Shown here piece after piece: positions 1-12,170 of a stretch of 64,000 nucleotides of DNA; position 1 is the first letter of the stretch; the number at the start of each line of letters is the position of its first letter. Below the pieces are notes generated by a model. That model saw only the letters and a program-made list of their open reading frames with translations, ran no database searches and was not told where the DNA came from. The stretch is from Limanda limanda (lineage: Eukaryota > Chordata > Actinopteri > Pleuronectiformes > Pleuronectidae), in contig NC_083638.1 in NCBI RefSeq assembly GCF_963576545.1, positions 2,715,119-2,779,118 on the forward strand. Reading direction: 5' to 3'. The position numbers were made by a program, and so were the translations under genes.

Positions 1-484
1 ATTTAAGTGATTATTTATATTTAAACTCAACAACAAACAGGAAGTCCAAATAAAAACAGAGAAGGAGTGAGATGGGAGACACCACAGAAGAAGAGACACT
101 GAGGAGAGTCGGACTCAGGGTGGGTTTAGTGTTTGATGTGATGCTGCCATCTAGTGGCGACACTTTTAATATCATTCTCCTATTTTTCTCCTAAGTTGAA
201 ATGTTTCAGGCTGATGATCAACATCAATGGCTAATTAATTATCTAAATTAATTAAATAACTAATTAAGTTTAATAAGATAACGTTAAAGCTCAGTATTGG
301 GGCCGGCTCGCCAGGCTTGGATCGTCAACACAGACGTCATCAACCCGCGCCTCGACACACGCTTCAGAGCCTCGACACAGGAGGACACTTCTCTAGCAGC
401 TAGCTTGTAGCTTGTAGCCCAACTAGCTCTGATCGCTTTGTAGGAGAGTTTTCTGCAGTTGTTTGTCCCTCGGCTGTTCCCGTC
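1..484. other. Upstream region and probable promoter of gtf2a2
   Basis: No protein-coding gene is visible here. The first 290 bases are AT-rich. From about 300 onward the sequence becomes GC-richer and leads into the first exon of gtf2a2 (ATG at 485). The core promoter and 5' UTR therefore probably lie within about 300-484. No clear TATA box was seen close to the start codon, which suits a housekeeping gene. Confidence 0.5.
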
Positions 485-1524
485 ATGGCGTACCAGCTGT
501 ACCGGAACACCACGCTGGGAAACAGCCTGCAGGAGAGTCTGGACGAGCTCATCCAGGTGAGGCTCCCCCGCCCGAGCTCCGCAGCTAGCCCGCGTTAGCT
601 ACCAGGCTAACGCGGGCTAGCTGTTGTCGTTAGCCGGGAGCTAACCGGGCTAGCCTGGTTAGCTCCCGGCTAACGACCACAGCTAGCCTGGTAAGCTCCC
701 TGCTAACGACCACAGCTAGCCTGGTTAGCTCCCGGCTAACGACCACAGCTAGCCCGCGTTAGCTCCCGGCTAACGACCACAGCTAGCCAGGTTAGCTCCC
801 GGCGGGCTAACTCTGTGTTGTTTTGATTCCGGAACAGATTTAATCTCGTTGTTCTGTGTTTGATGACGAGGACCTGCAGCTGGAATCTGTCCCGCAGCTC
901 AACAGAGAGTCAGTGTGAACAGTCACAGCTGGAGCTAACTTTGTGTTGTTGTGCTGTTCACGATAATAAGTTTATTTATGATGCACAACAAGCAAACAAA
1001 TGGTAAAAAACACGTTAGTGCATCAATAACAATCGTAATAATAGTAATGGAGCTAAAAGAGCGAGATAACCTGGCACACCATGTACATTTAGGAATGTGC
1101 CTTTTGAATACTCGTCTCTTTTAGCTCAGATGTACGAGAACACTCACACAAAACTTGTATCATCAGCTGATTGATTCCAGATCCTCGACAACAAAAACAC
1201 ACAACAGCTCAAAACCTCCTGAACACACACGATGGTTTATATCAAATCTGAGGTGAAGAATCTGTTCCGACCTCCAGGTCTCAGATAGAGAGAGGATCGT
1301 GGCTCCACGTGTCCTCCACACATCTTCAAGAACTAAACAAACCTTTTGTGTGGATCTGTGCCGACGTGTGTTGACTTGTGTTTAGCTCGTGAGTCACAGT
1401 TGTGTTTATGTTTTCCTGCTGACGACAACAAACGGTTCAACAACAAACAGATCCAGCTCCGAACCACTGGAGACATCATGGGAGGATTTGGGATTGTGTG
1501 ATTGGGATTCAGCTGAAATGTTAA

Positions 1525-1564
<40 letters not shown>

Positions 1565-2672
1565 CTCGCTCTCGCTCTCTCTCTCTCTCTCTCTCTCGCT
1601 CTTTCTGAAGACGCAGCAGATCACCCCCCAGCTCGCCCTTCAGGTCCTCCTCCAGTTCGACAAAGCCATCAACACGGCGCTCGCCAGCCGGGTCCGCAAC
1701 CGGGTCAACTTCAGGGTGAGTTCCTCCTCTGGCTGGTCAACTCCTGATCTGACTTCTCACCTCCGCTGTCACTCGTTTGTAGTGTTTTCTGTAACTAAGC
1801 AACCATCTGCTACTTCCTGTCTACGCCACATGACCAGTGTAGGTGAAAGGTCACACAACATGTTTTCAGGTGTGTCAGTGGTTTATTTCTGATCCCGAGC
1901 TACATCCCTATGCAGACATTGTGTTATTGTTGTTAACGTGAACGTATCAGTGTGTGGTGGTTGAACTGTGGTGTGCCCCCCCCCCCCTTCCCCCCCCGCC
2001 CCCTTCCCCCCCCGCAGGGCTCTCTGAACACCTACAGGTTCTGTGACAACGTGTGGACGTTCGTTCTGAACGACGTGGAGTTCAGAGAGGTCACCGACCT
2101 GGTGAAGGTCGACAAGGTCAAGATCGTTGCCTGTGACGGAAAGAGTGAGTCCACCCAGAACAAGAACGACAAATGAGTAAGTGTAACACACACACACACA
2201 GACACACACACACCTGTGAATTCACCTGAAGAGTCTCTGCTCATTGATTCTCACAGATTTAGTTTATGTCCATCGAGCTGCAGAACTCAGACATTTAAAC
2301 CTTCATATAAAGACACGTTCTTCTATAGCACGAATATGAACAAACACATGACAAGTGCCCACAATATATATCTATATTCAGGTATCACAATTTGAAAAGT
2401 TGGTTTTAATAATGTATTTGTTTTGACCTTAACACTCACCTGCATTTAAAAGTAAAACCTTGATCAATATAGGATATTTTAAATATTTCAGATATTTTAT
2501 ATTGTAAATATAGACTCGTATTGTTTCTTGTTTTTATTATTATACAATAATTATTCATCAATATTATTTAACATAATCACAAGTTAATATAATTACATTT
2601 TAACATAATTTAATCTTAATTCTTAATTTCACATCTCTCTGTGCAGACGGAGGCTCGGCTGCTGCAGAGTGA
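485..2672 (+). CDS. gtf2a2: Transcription initiation factor IIA gamma subunit (TFIIA small subunit)
   Basis: This encodes the small subunit of TFIIA, which binds TBP on DNA and stabilises the RNA polymerase II preinitiation complex in the nucleus. Four coding exons are 485-556, 1611-1715, 2018-2144 and 2647-2672, joined at GT/AG sites in matching phase. The product is 109 aa, the same length as human GTF2A2. It begins [19 protein letters not shown], carries [20 protein letters not shown] in exon 2, and [20 protein letters not shown] with [13 protein letters not shown] in exon 3. These are family hallmarks almost identical to the human protein. The last exon (NGGSAAAE) is the only variable part. 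Exon 2 and exon 3 acceptors are preceded by a (CT)n tract and a C-run. A poly(A) signal AATAAA lies at 2952-2957 after a TG-rich 3' UTR. The gene is convergent with znf395. Confidence 0.97.
583..810. repeat. Palindromic minisatellite in gtf2a2 intron 1
   Basis: The start of intron 1 is built from a roughly 33-bp unit containing GGCTAACGACCACAGCTAGC, repeated about four to five times. Two perfect inverted repeats sit at its left edge. Arms at 583-599 and 606-622 (17 bp) are separated by a 6-base loop. Arms at 626-646 and 657-677 (21 bp) are separated by a 10-base loop. Such arms could form strong hairpins or cruciforms. Confidence 0.85.
1527..1606 (+). repeat. (CT)n microsatellite serving as polypyrimidine tract
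   Basis: An interrupted CT repeat of about 80 bases ends a few bases before the exon 2 acceptor of gtf2a2 at 1610/1611. It supplies the polypyrimidine tract of that splice site. Confidence 0.9.
1976..2013 (+). repeat. C-rich tract at the gtf2a2 exon 3 acceptor
   Basis: An almost pure cytosine run broken only by CTT and G ends in CGCAG at 2017, just before exon 3 begins at 2018. The pyrimidine tract of this acceptor is a homopolymer run and is likely to vary in length between individuals. Confidence 0.85.
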
Positions 2673-2951
2673 CGACTCATCATGTGTCGGCTGGAGCCAC
2701 AGACGGACCTGGACTGTACATATAATTTATTACAGCAGAGTCAGAGCTGAGTGTGTGAAAGAGTGTGTGTGTGTGAGTGAGTGTTTGTGAGTTTGTATGT
2801 GAGTGTATCTGTGTGTGTCCGTGTGAGAGTGTATCTGTGTGTGTTTGAGAGAGAGAGTGTGTGTGTCAGAGTGGACCAGTCACTGTTTGTTTTTATTTTC
2901 AGTTTACAGGAGTTTGATCAGTTGCTGTTACAATTGAGCTCAATCATCTTT

Positions 2952-2957
2952 AATAAA
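2952..2957 (+). terminator. Poly(A) signal of gtf2a2
   Basis: AATAAA lies about 280 bases after the gtf2a2 stop codon and is followed by ordinary non-coding sequence. Confidence 0.7.
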
Positions 2958-4897
2958 AACTTTATTTAAAACACGGTGGCCGGTGATTTACTGAAGTTTC
3001 ATCCAGGAAATGAAATAATGATGACGTGATATTTGATTTATGTCTGAACCAGCGACTCCAGTCCTGTGATTGGTTGAATGATTGATCTTCTCTTGTGGTT
3101 TGACTTTTTGTGTTGCATTCTGGGATATCGTGTTTGCTATTTGTTGGAACTCGACTTTCACAAAACACCGGAGCAAACTGAAGGTTTTTCATTACGTTCA
3201 GTTTATTAACAGAACATCAGGAGTTCACATGTATAAAAGAGTGCATCTGAAAAAACGATTACAATGATCAACATTTACATAGAGCAACAACATGTAGAAG
3301 ATAAATACAACTTTTCTCCATTTACTGCATATGAGCCTGGTTCTGCATTAATGACGCCTTCTGAAGACTTAAAGAATAATCATTATTGTCTATATGGACC
3401 CAGTATATATATATATATCTGTATATACACACCAGGATAAAGAAGATATGTAGGAATATATATGTGTTATTACTTGTTATGAAACATGTGGATCAATACT
3501 GAGTGAGGCTGCATCGCAGGAGTGGACGTGGCTTCTGCCTTCAAACAAAGAGCTGAAGAGAAATGAAACCATTATATTTACAGTGACGTGTACGAAGTCA
3601 CTGTATAGACACCAAGGACGTTAACGAGACCAGAACAATGATGACATGTTTAACGGCTTCAGAATGAAAGCGAATTATTGCGAATCCAACAACTCACGTC
3701 CAGTCAAACCTCACGTGAAGTTGAACTTCGTCCTGCTGTGACGTCACCGTTTGGTTTGTGAGCTGCCGTTTGAAGTCTTTAGTTTTGCATTTTGTTAAGC
3801 ACCATCTTGGTTTAAAAAAGTAAGAAATAGAAGTAACCATATTTGGCCTGTTGGGGCCCAGGTCAATCAGGACATGTGGACAAGTTAGGCTTCATCCCTA
3901 GGAAGACATTTTCAGACTCAACCAGTCCTGTTCCACACGAGTGTCTTGGCTCCGCAACAATTTTAATCCCCGTCCAACACGCCCGAAAACTCACGTACAC
4001 TTGTGCACGAGTCGGTAAAACAGGAATTATTTGGTTGTCGATCAATTTGTTCAAATAACATCTGGCTTCCTCCACATGTAGGAAGTAGTGTCATAAAAAT
4101 ACAGAACTGACCTGCAGCTGTTAGCACAGGCAGCTGCGTCAGTAACACTTGATTCTAGTGTTGTGTTCTTCTCTGGTGGCTGAGGCTGATGCTGGTTGTC
4201 ATGTGACAGGAGCCCGACCAATCAGCAAAGGCTGCATCATGATAGGAAAGATCCAATCAGCAAGAGGTCGTGAGCGTCTACAACATCGTTTTCCAAACCT
4301 TTCTGCTTCTGTTCGTCCAGACTGAAACTTAGCCCCGGAGTTTTCTAACTGAAACGAGACCGACAACGTTTCTAAACTTCTCAGTTTTAGCGATTTTAAA
4401 ACTCCTCTTTCTGTTCTCTGCTGTTTACACTGACATGTACTAAAGTTTAATAAAAGGTCACTGCAGAGGGATTAAAAACCTCAGAGGAAACCAGCTCATG
4501 ACCGTGGACTCCGCCCCCCAATCACCACAGACTCTGACTCAAACAACGTCATCGCCACAAGATGGCAGTGTTGGAATCTGGGATATTTTGGCTTTATCTT
4601 CATTTACATATTTATTATCATTATTATTCATTTCTCTGATCGTGACACAGACGCTGTTTTTTTTTTTTCAGAAAACCTGAGCAGAGTCGACCGGATGCAA
4701 AAAAACACGCTCAGCTGCCTCGAAGGTCAAAGGTCACATCATAGCTGCCGCAAATATTTTCATTAAAACAGGAAACGGGTTCAGCTACAAACTACACATT
4801 CAAGAATAAAAAGACACCTTTAGCAAATGTAGAAAGAGTATAAAAAGAATCTGGATTCAGATGTAAGAAAGTACGAGTCCCACTCCTCCTGCTCGGC
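2958..4897. other. Region between convergent gtf2a2 and znf395, with znf395 3' UTR
   Basis: No coding region is supported. A reverse-strand AATAAA (TTTATT at 3202-3207) is a candidate end for znf395, which would give a 3' UTR of about 1.7 kb. The stretch 3860-4400 resembles 13940-14400 (shared pieces such as GTCCAGACTGAAACTT and AACATCTGG), so it is a dispersed repeat. The stretch near 4500-4600 resembles 12080-12160, with the shared phrase CACAAGATGGCAG. Confidence 0.5.
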
Positions 4898-7800
4898 TCA
4901 GTCCAGGAAGCGCTGGCAGGCTTTCTTCCAGCGACAGGCCGTGCACCACTGGTCTCGGTGCTCGATGCCGTAAACTTTACGACACTTCTTGGCTTCACCA
5001 CGAATCCTCCTGCACACAGACAGAGCATCACTGTTAACACCATTAAGAGCATCTCTGTAAAACCTATTTTCATGCTTGATTTTGAGATTTTGGATTGATC
5101 TGCGTTTTACCTTCAGACTCGTTAAAACATTTTTTGTCTGTTTGAGTCTTTATATTTAAATCAAAGTTTGTTTGCATCCTCTGATTCCTTCACGGCCTTT
5201 AAAGGGACTCTCACCTTTGTTGCATTTGAGAATTACAGCACATTCAAATCATCCCGCCTTCCTCCAATGCCCCACCCCCTCGTTCCCATCCGCGGTGTTT
5301 TATTTAAGAAACTTTATTTACACAAGCAGATTTACAACCATCCCGGTGTTTTTTTTTTTTTTTTGAAGAAACTTTATTTACAAGCAGACTTACAACCTAT
5401 TGCCTCCGCGCACGCACGTGAGTTTTTGTTTACCAAAGCAATGGATTCGGATTCAGAAGCACCGGTAAGTTATATACATTCACATATGATGACGCGGGCC
5501 CGAATGCGCCACAAGAAGCAGACGGAAAACCTGCATGTCCATGCAGCAAACAGACAGGTCTGTCGGCCAATAAGGTCCTTCGGTCCGAAGAATTTTATTG
5601 GTTGAAGTTTTCACTAAATATTATGAGAGTGAAATAATTGTTTGTTTTAACTCCTGGTGGGTCTGTCTTGCATTTTAGAGTGTCATTACCTTATTAATAC
5701 CAATTTAACCTTATCCACAAAAAGTGTAAAAATGCAACAAAGGTGAGAGTCCCTTTAACGAGACCATGGCGTCCCACAGAAACATCAGGAGTGATATATG
5801 TACTGACCTGCAGGGGGCGCTCTGGTGCTGCAGCCACTGCTCTCCTACGCTGACCGAACGCGCCCGAAACGCCAAACCCTGCAGAGGAGAGTGTGTGTTA
5901 GTGTGGGGGAGCCAACTACCTAACAGCCTGCAGGGGGCAGCACTGCACCATGACTGTGGGACATCAGTGAAAACAGTGACCACACACACATAAACAGACA
6001 CGTTATGTGTGTTATTCTCAGGAAGGTTGACAATGTTAGTTCTCTGTTGATGAACAATTAAGTTTCACAGTTTACGCGTCTGACTAAACTTTTAACAATC
6101 TTGAACCCTTCAAACGCTTTGTCGGTTCTGATCGTTGATACAAGTGATTGACAGGTTACCTGTCGGCTGTGGCAGGTTGAGGGCGGAGCCGTCCAACGAC
6201 AGGAAGTCACGTTTGCAGCTGCCTCTGAAACCACATGAGCCTGAAGAACCAATCAAATGTTAGAGTTAAGTGGCAGGAAACACAAATTGTTTGTAGCTTT
6301 TTATTCAGATTTTTCACCAGTTTAAAGAAAAAAATCAGATTCTTTGGTAAAAAGTTTGGATTAAAAACAATCTGCTGTTCTGTTACAACTTAACCTTATT
6401 TCATAATGTATATATATCTTATATAAACTGTCAATCACTGCTGATAAGCGCCGCCATACCTGGTAGGAGTGCTCTGATTGGACCTGCCAGATGTGGCCGG
6501 AGGAGGAAGGGGCGGAGCGACTCAGAGTGTCGTCGGTCAAGAGGGGGGGAGAGGGAGGGGCAGTGCTGGGGGGTGGGGAGGGGGGGGCAGGTGAGATGGT
6601 CGGTGAGGAGGGGGCGGGGCCACAGGGGAGAGGTTGGGGAGGAGTCTGCCGCGGGGCGACCTCAGTGTAGTAGAAATCCTCCTCGCTGCGAGAACAGCGC
6701 TCGTGTTCGCTGCCGCGGCTGTGAGAGGTCAGAGGTCAGAGGTCAGACACGTTCCTCGAGGTCTTAACTTCAACAGTCATGAAAAATATTAAGATTCAAC
6801 AAGAATTTATCAAGAGGAACGTTTTGGAATCAAGTCTCTAGAATCCAGATCGTACAAACTGAAAATGATCAAAATGAGCACAAAATTCAAAATGGCGGAT
6901 TCAAAAATATGATTCATTGAGAAAAAAACGAATTCTGCACGTTGTAAAGATTATAAGACAATTTAAAGTTTTTATTTGTTCTTATTCCTTCAACCTTTTT
7001 AGCTTCAACATAAGAACCTGAGCGGTCGTACCACAGGTGCGTCGTCCGGATGTGACGTTTGATTCCCACCACGGTCGTCAGCACCTTCTCGCAGCCGGGC
7101 CACAGACACCTGAACGCCACCTTCACCGAGTTCTGCAGGAGGAAACGCATCATCATCAGCGCCCGGGCCGTGTGACCTTCACACGTCATAACCGTGAACG
7201 CCCTCTCACCCTGCGTTTCCGCGGCGCCGGCTCGTCGAACAGCACCTGCTCCAGCTCCATCTCCAGCCCCTCGTCCGGGGGCGGGGCCGGGCCGGCGTCC
7301 CGCTCTGTGATTGGTGGAGAGGGGGCGGGGCTTCCGATGGCGTGGCCGACGCTCCAGTAGCCGCTGCTGCTGTCAGAGAGCTCGCCGCCAGCGCACTCCA
7401 TCGGGGGGGCTGAAACACAAAATACAGGTTTTACTGAATATAGACATAGAGAAACAAAAAAATGAATATATATGTATTTATACATCAATTAAAACATAAC
7501 AATAAATTGAGGCTATTTTATAAATTCATTAAGGCCTCAATTAATTACAATCATGAAAAATATTTAATATTATATATCGATTAATTGAGTCATTCATGTA
7601 TTCATTATTTTAAGTTTAAGTTTAAGACTATTATAAGTTTCTTCTACAGAAATCATATGAGACACTAGAGGTAAAACTCTTGATAGTGTTGTTGTTGTTT
7701 GTTGTTGTTTGTTGTCGTACCCGTCGGCTCCGGCTTGGGGGTTAGGGTTACATATATTATTTAAACATAACTATAAATTGAGGCCATTTTATAAATTCAT

Positions 7801-8617
7801 TAATGCTTCAATTAATTACAATTCTGAAAATATTTATTCATGTATTTATTTATGATTAATTTTGGAAGTTTCTTCTACAGAAATCTACAGGAGACACTAG
7901 AGGTCCAACTCTTGACACTGTTGTTATTGTTGTTGTTATTGTTGTTTGTTGTTGTTTGTTGTTGTTTGTTGTCGTACCCGTCGGCTCCGGCCCGGGGGGG
8001 CTGTGCAGCAACGGGCTGCAGGACAAACTGCTGAGCACCAGCGCCGCCATCAGCTCGTCCACGTCCACGTCCTGAGGACTCCGCTGGCTGCAGGACCAGA
8101 GGACACTGGGTTAGAGTCTGGTTACTGGACTGAGTGAAGACTGAGGAGACACTTGAGGACACAGAGAAGACGTCTGACCTCCTGGGGACGTCGATGCAGG
8201 AGGAGACACATCTGCTGCTGGACGGAGGCTCTGAGGAGGAGGAGGAGGAGGGATGAGACTGCACAGGATCTTCACTCTTCATCAGGTCCAGCTGCTCCAC
8301 CCGAGCTGGAGACTCAGCGTCTCCGCACTGGAAGTAGACCTGGAGGACACAAGCACCACGGCTCAGTGTGATTGGCTGAGACACCCGTCAGTCCCAGCTG
8401 CACTGGGCAGAACAATGTGAAACCTGATGCTTCCTGTTCGCACCTTCAGTCCGGGATGACGTCGGACTCGGCTCACGGCCTGTGGTCCTGCTGCTGTTGC
8501 CATGGTGACGCCAGTCTCGCCCGTCTGCAGGTCAGTGTGGTTCCCAGCCGGCGTGCAGGCGGAGCTCACACACTCACCGAATGGAGAACGCTTCCCGAGG
8601 CGGGTCTTTGTTAACAT
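4898..8617 (-). CDS. znf395: Zinc finger protein 395 (HDBP2/PBF family)
   Basis: This is a DNA-binding transcription regulator of the ZNF395/SLC2A4RG/ZNF704 family. Nine coding exons on the minus strand are 8444-8617, 8179-8339, 7978-8087, 7210-7409, 7032-7132, 6460-6718, 6160-6240, 5808-5878 and 4898-5009. They give 422 aa. Near the N-terminus is [10 protein letters not shown], like RRLGKRSLLG in human ZNF395. Residues 113-148 contain [30 protein letters not shown] is a nuclear-localisation-like run before the single C2H2 finger (C224, C229, H242, H247; [22 protein letters not shown]). EEDFYYTEV follows, then a C-terminal C-clamp with C395, C408, C411 and C417 ([20 protein letters not shown]) ending QRFLD. 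This tail fits ZNF395 better than its paralogues. The N-terminal VYF...VEQ segment is short and divergent. The exon 7 acceptor was chosen to keep phase; a second nearby AG breaks the frame. Confidence 0.93.
5199..5758. mobile_element. Non-autonomous TIR DNA element flanked by TTAA, in znf395 intron 8
   Basis: A 552-bp element (5203-5754) has inverted ends of about 27 bp. AGGGACTCTCACCTTTGTTG at the left is matched by its reverse complement at the right. TTAA lies at both borders (5199-5202 and 5755-5758), a target duplication typical of piggyBac-like elements. Inside, a 40-50 bp segment with GAAACTTTATTTACA is duplicated (about 5309-5395). No transposase is encoded. It fills most of the intron between exons 8 and 9. 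Confidence 0.75.
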
Positions 8618-10140
8618 GTCCGTCGGCCTGCGTGAGATTCAGAGCAGGTCAGACGCTGTCATGCTAACATCAGCTAGCATGCTAACACGCTAACGATGAC
8701 ATTGATATTTCGAAGAAACATCGTTAACCACCTTGGTTTGCTAAACTTCACTGACCACCAGCACACGGCTGAGCAGCCAGATGGGAAACGTTGAAGTATC
8801 GGAACAGAAGGTTTAAATTAATCGCATTTTAAGGAAAATTATCGTACACGACCAAAATAGTGATGTGACGCTAAATACTGACGTTTGGAAGCTGTTTTGA
8901 GATTCCAAAGCGATAATATTCACGTTATTCATCACAACATACATGACTTGCTGGAAAGACGTCACATGAGAAAAGATGCGTAAACACAGAATTGATCCAT
9001 ATTTTACTATCGAGATTACAACTAAAAAGTGTCACAAAATGGTAAAATCATCGTACATCATGCATTACTGATCGTACGTCGTACAGAAGGCAAAATCATC
9101 GTACTAATACCTTAATTATCGTACATCTGGCAACACTGCAGCTGGGTCTGCAGATGTTTGCTCAAAAAACAAAGAATCTGATTCAAACATTGACCTGATG
9201 GTGGCGCCGGTTGAGTTATTAAAGTTATTAAAGCTCATTCTGAAGAGAACATGAACATCTGAACCAGGTTTTAGTCTCTGAGACATTCTGGACCGATCGT
9301 CTTAGAGACACTTGCTGCTGATTGGAGGAAAGACGCTGGCGAAAGGACACAACATGAAAGTGCAATTGAACGTGCCCACATGTCCACATCCCTCCACTAG
9401 AGGTCAGTAAATCAAGAAGTTCTCGAGACAAGTCGGGGAAGATCACATGACTGATACACTTTGGTTTCTACTGCTTCAATCAGTTCCCTGTATTTAAGTT
9501 ATCAAAGTGAAATTATAAATGAACGTCTGTTTCTAAAAGAAGTCGTCGTGTAAAGACTCATTTCAGATTAGACACAAGAAGCAGTAAAAACTGGAGATGT
9601 GATGTTTCAAATTAAGAAGCAATCAAAGAACAAGTCATAATTCATCTGACCACATGTTCAGAACTCAGCAGTAGACATGTTTATGTCGCAGCTTTTCACT
9701 TAGAAACGTTCAGCCTCCTTTAAATAATCACATGGAGAGAAACTGAGCCGGAGACAGAAAGTTACCATTTAGTTCAGGATGAAAAGCAAACGCCTCAAAT
9801 CTGAGTTTGATTTAAAAGAACTGATCAAAAACCTCAAGATTTCAGAGGGTTTGTGAGGAAATGACTGAAAACTGCAGCTGAAGACTTTTACACCACCAGG
9901 GTCAGCACCAAACCCCCCCACACCACACACCCACACACACACACACACCCACACACACACTCCACACACCCCCATGCACCCCCCAGCATGAAATGTAAAC
10001 GGAGCAGTGGTAAAAAATAAGCTCTGGATTATATTTGATGATCGGACCTGTTTCATGTTTCACACATCTGAGGATCAGAGTGAGTCACAGGCTGCAGTGT
10101 CATTTACAGTCAGTGTGTGTGTGTGTCTGTGTGTTTGTCT

Positions 10141-10142
<2 letters not shown>

Positions 10143-10198
<56 letters not shown>
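10143..10198 (+). repeat. (TG)n microsatellite
   Basis: A dinucleotide tract of about 28 units lies in intergenic DNA. Confidence 0.9.
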
Positions 10199-10200
<2 letters not shown>

Positions 10201-11465
10201 GCTGCTTAAGTAACTAACTGAGCAGCTAAAGGATTAAAATAAACGAACACACGGACTCGACTGTGAATCAATGTTTCTTTATCTGATAATGATAATTACA
10301 TCCATTCACTGTGTCGCCTGTCGCCGCGGCAACATGATTGATCATGACACGCCCCCCCCAGTTGATTTCCAGTTAATAGCTGACTCAGACAGACAGATGA
10401 CAAAAAAAACTAAGTACTTCAAGTGGAGTCATTCAGTGGTACTTGTACTTTATTTCAGAACTTAACTTGAGTATTTCTGTAACCTGTTCCCTCTCAGAGT
10501 GGAACACTGTAGTTGTGTCTGTGTGAGTTGTTTTAAATTATGCAGTATTTAAAAAACTGATTTCTGGAGCAAAAGAAACCGATCAGTACGTATTACAGTA
10601 CTACAGAGTTTTTACTGTGGTACTGTTACTTCATCAAATCATTTTACTGTAACTACCGTATCTTTACTGTGGTACTGTGAACGTTATTACAGAACATTTA
10701 CTGTAATACTGTAACTACATCAAACACTGTATTAACTTGCACTGTTACATTCAAACATTTTACTTAAGTAATATTTAAGAAATACTACATGATTATTTTA
10801 AACTCTTTTAAATGAAAATGCTTATAGTGAAAATATTGATTATCAGTGATATGTTGAATATTTATTTGTATAGTAAGAAGTGAAGTTTTTGATTCAGTGC
10901 AGTATAAATACACACATTCAGTACATGTACTGTACAGACACACCCCCATGTCTGTCTGCAGCACTGAGCTCTGGACCAATCACAATCCTTTCCTCTGAGC
11001 TCTGGACCAATCACAATCCTTTCCTCCTGGGTTTACCCTCTCCACTGTAAATGTCCTCAGTGAACAACAACAGCCACAAACCAGACTCTTATTTTCTCAA
11101 CTTCATTTGCAAGCCTCCAAAATAAAATGATAGAGTTTGTCTTTAGTTTACAGACTGAACAACAACTACACAACTGTTCCCTCAGTGTAAACAACAGACC
11201 AACAACTCAACTGTTCCCTCAGTGTCAACAACAGAACCACGAGACTCTGAGTGAAAGAGGAGAAGTTGAGTCAAATACTGAAGCTTCACTCGTCTTCACT
11301 TTCACTGAGTCACAACCAGAACTGAGGAGGAAACATGCAAAACAACATTTCATGATTTCAATCTCCTGTAAAAACCACACGAGTCAGAAACACAAAAGTG
11401 AGATTAAAGTACAGTGTGTGTGTGTGTGTGTGTGAGAGAGTGTGTGTGTGTGTATTGTCACGTAC

Positions 11466-11515
11466 CTGCACAGTCTCAGTCTGCAGCACTACAACAACAA
11501 CACTTCCAGTAGGTC
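11466..11515 (-). other. Candidate non-coding first exon of znf395
   Basis: On the minus strand the sequence ends in GACTGTGCAG followed by a good donor GTACGT (donor just below 11466). It lies about 2.8 kb upstream of the znf395 start codon in the same orientation, so it could be a 5' UTR exon. The far end of the exon is not defined, and no transcript evidence is available here. Confidence 0.25.
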
Positions 11516-11830
11516 AGGATGTGTCCACTGGTCTTCAATGGGAGCTGAGTGTGGGTCTGTGTGTGTGAGTGTGTGTGTGTGAGTGAGTGCCAGTTTGAAC
11601 ACCATGAGTTTTATCGAAAACCTGGACCGGATCTGACCTGGACGTCCGGAAGGGAGTTTATCTTTTTTTTAAATGCTCTGTGTTTTTAAATCTGGTTTGT
11701 CCACAAACATTTGTCCAGAACGATTATTATTTTTATTGTTTGTCAGTAGTAAATGTTTACAACAAAAAAGACAAATATTTAAGTAATAAAAAGAAAAATA
11801 TTTTCTCACGTGTGATGATTCGTTAAATAA

Positions 11831-12170
11831 AGATGGACGTCATGACAGCTCCTGTAAGAGAAGCCAACTGATCCCGATGTCCCCCTGGTGGCTGGCTGCA
11901 GTATAGGTAATAAAATTACATTAATATGGTTTCTGTCATTTTAGATCATTCTTATCACACAGATGTTTGTTCACATGTTCATGTTTGTGATGATTTGATG
12001 ATATTAAAAAAAGGCTGAGACGACATGACTGACAGCTGAGACTGACCCTGATTGGTTGAGAGGGGGGTGGGTGGGCGGGGCACAGACTCTGACTCTGAAT
12101 GATGTCATCACCACAAGATGGCAGCGTTTGCATCCGAGATATTTTAGCTTTATTTCTAGAGGAAGTGGAG
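11831..12170. repeat. Dispersed repeat copy (CCCCCTGGTGGCTG family)
   Basis: This shares AGATGGACG...GACAG.TCCTG and CCCCCTGGTGGCTGGCTGCA, followed by GTATAGGT, with copies near 14885, 40555, 45530 and 49795. The second half shares the CACAAGATGGCAG phrase with 4560. It looks like an old interspersed repeat without coding capacity. Confidence 0.6.

Noticed and set aside
8525..8577. A donor-like GGTGAGTG inside znf395 exon 1
   Set aside because: Using it would give a 53-base intron that breaks the reading frame; reading through keeps the frame to the GLK-VYF junction known from ZNF395.
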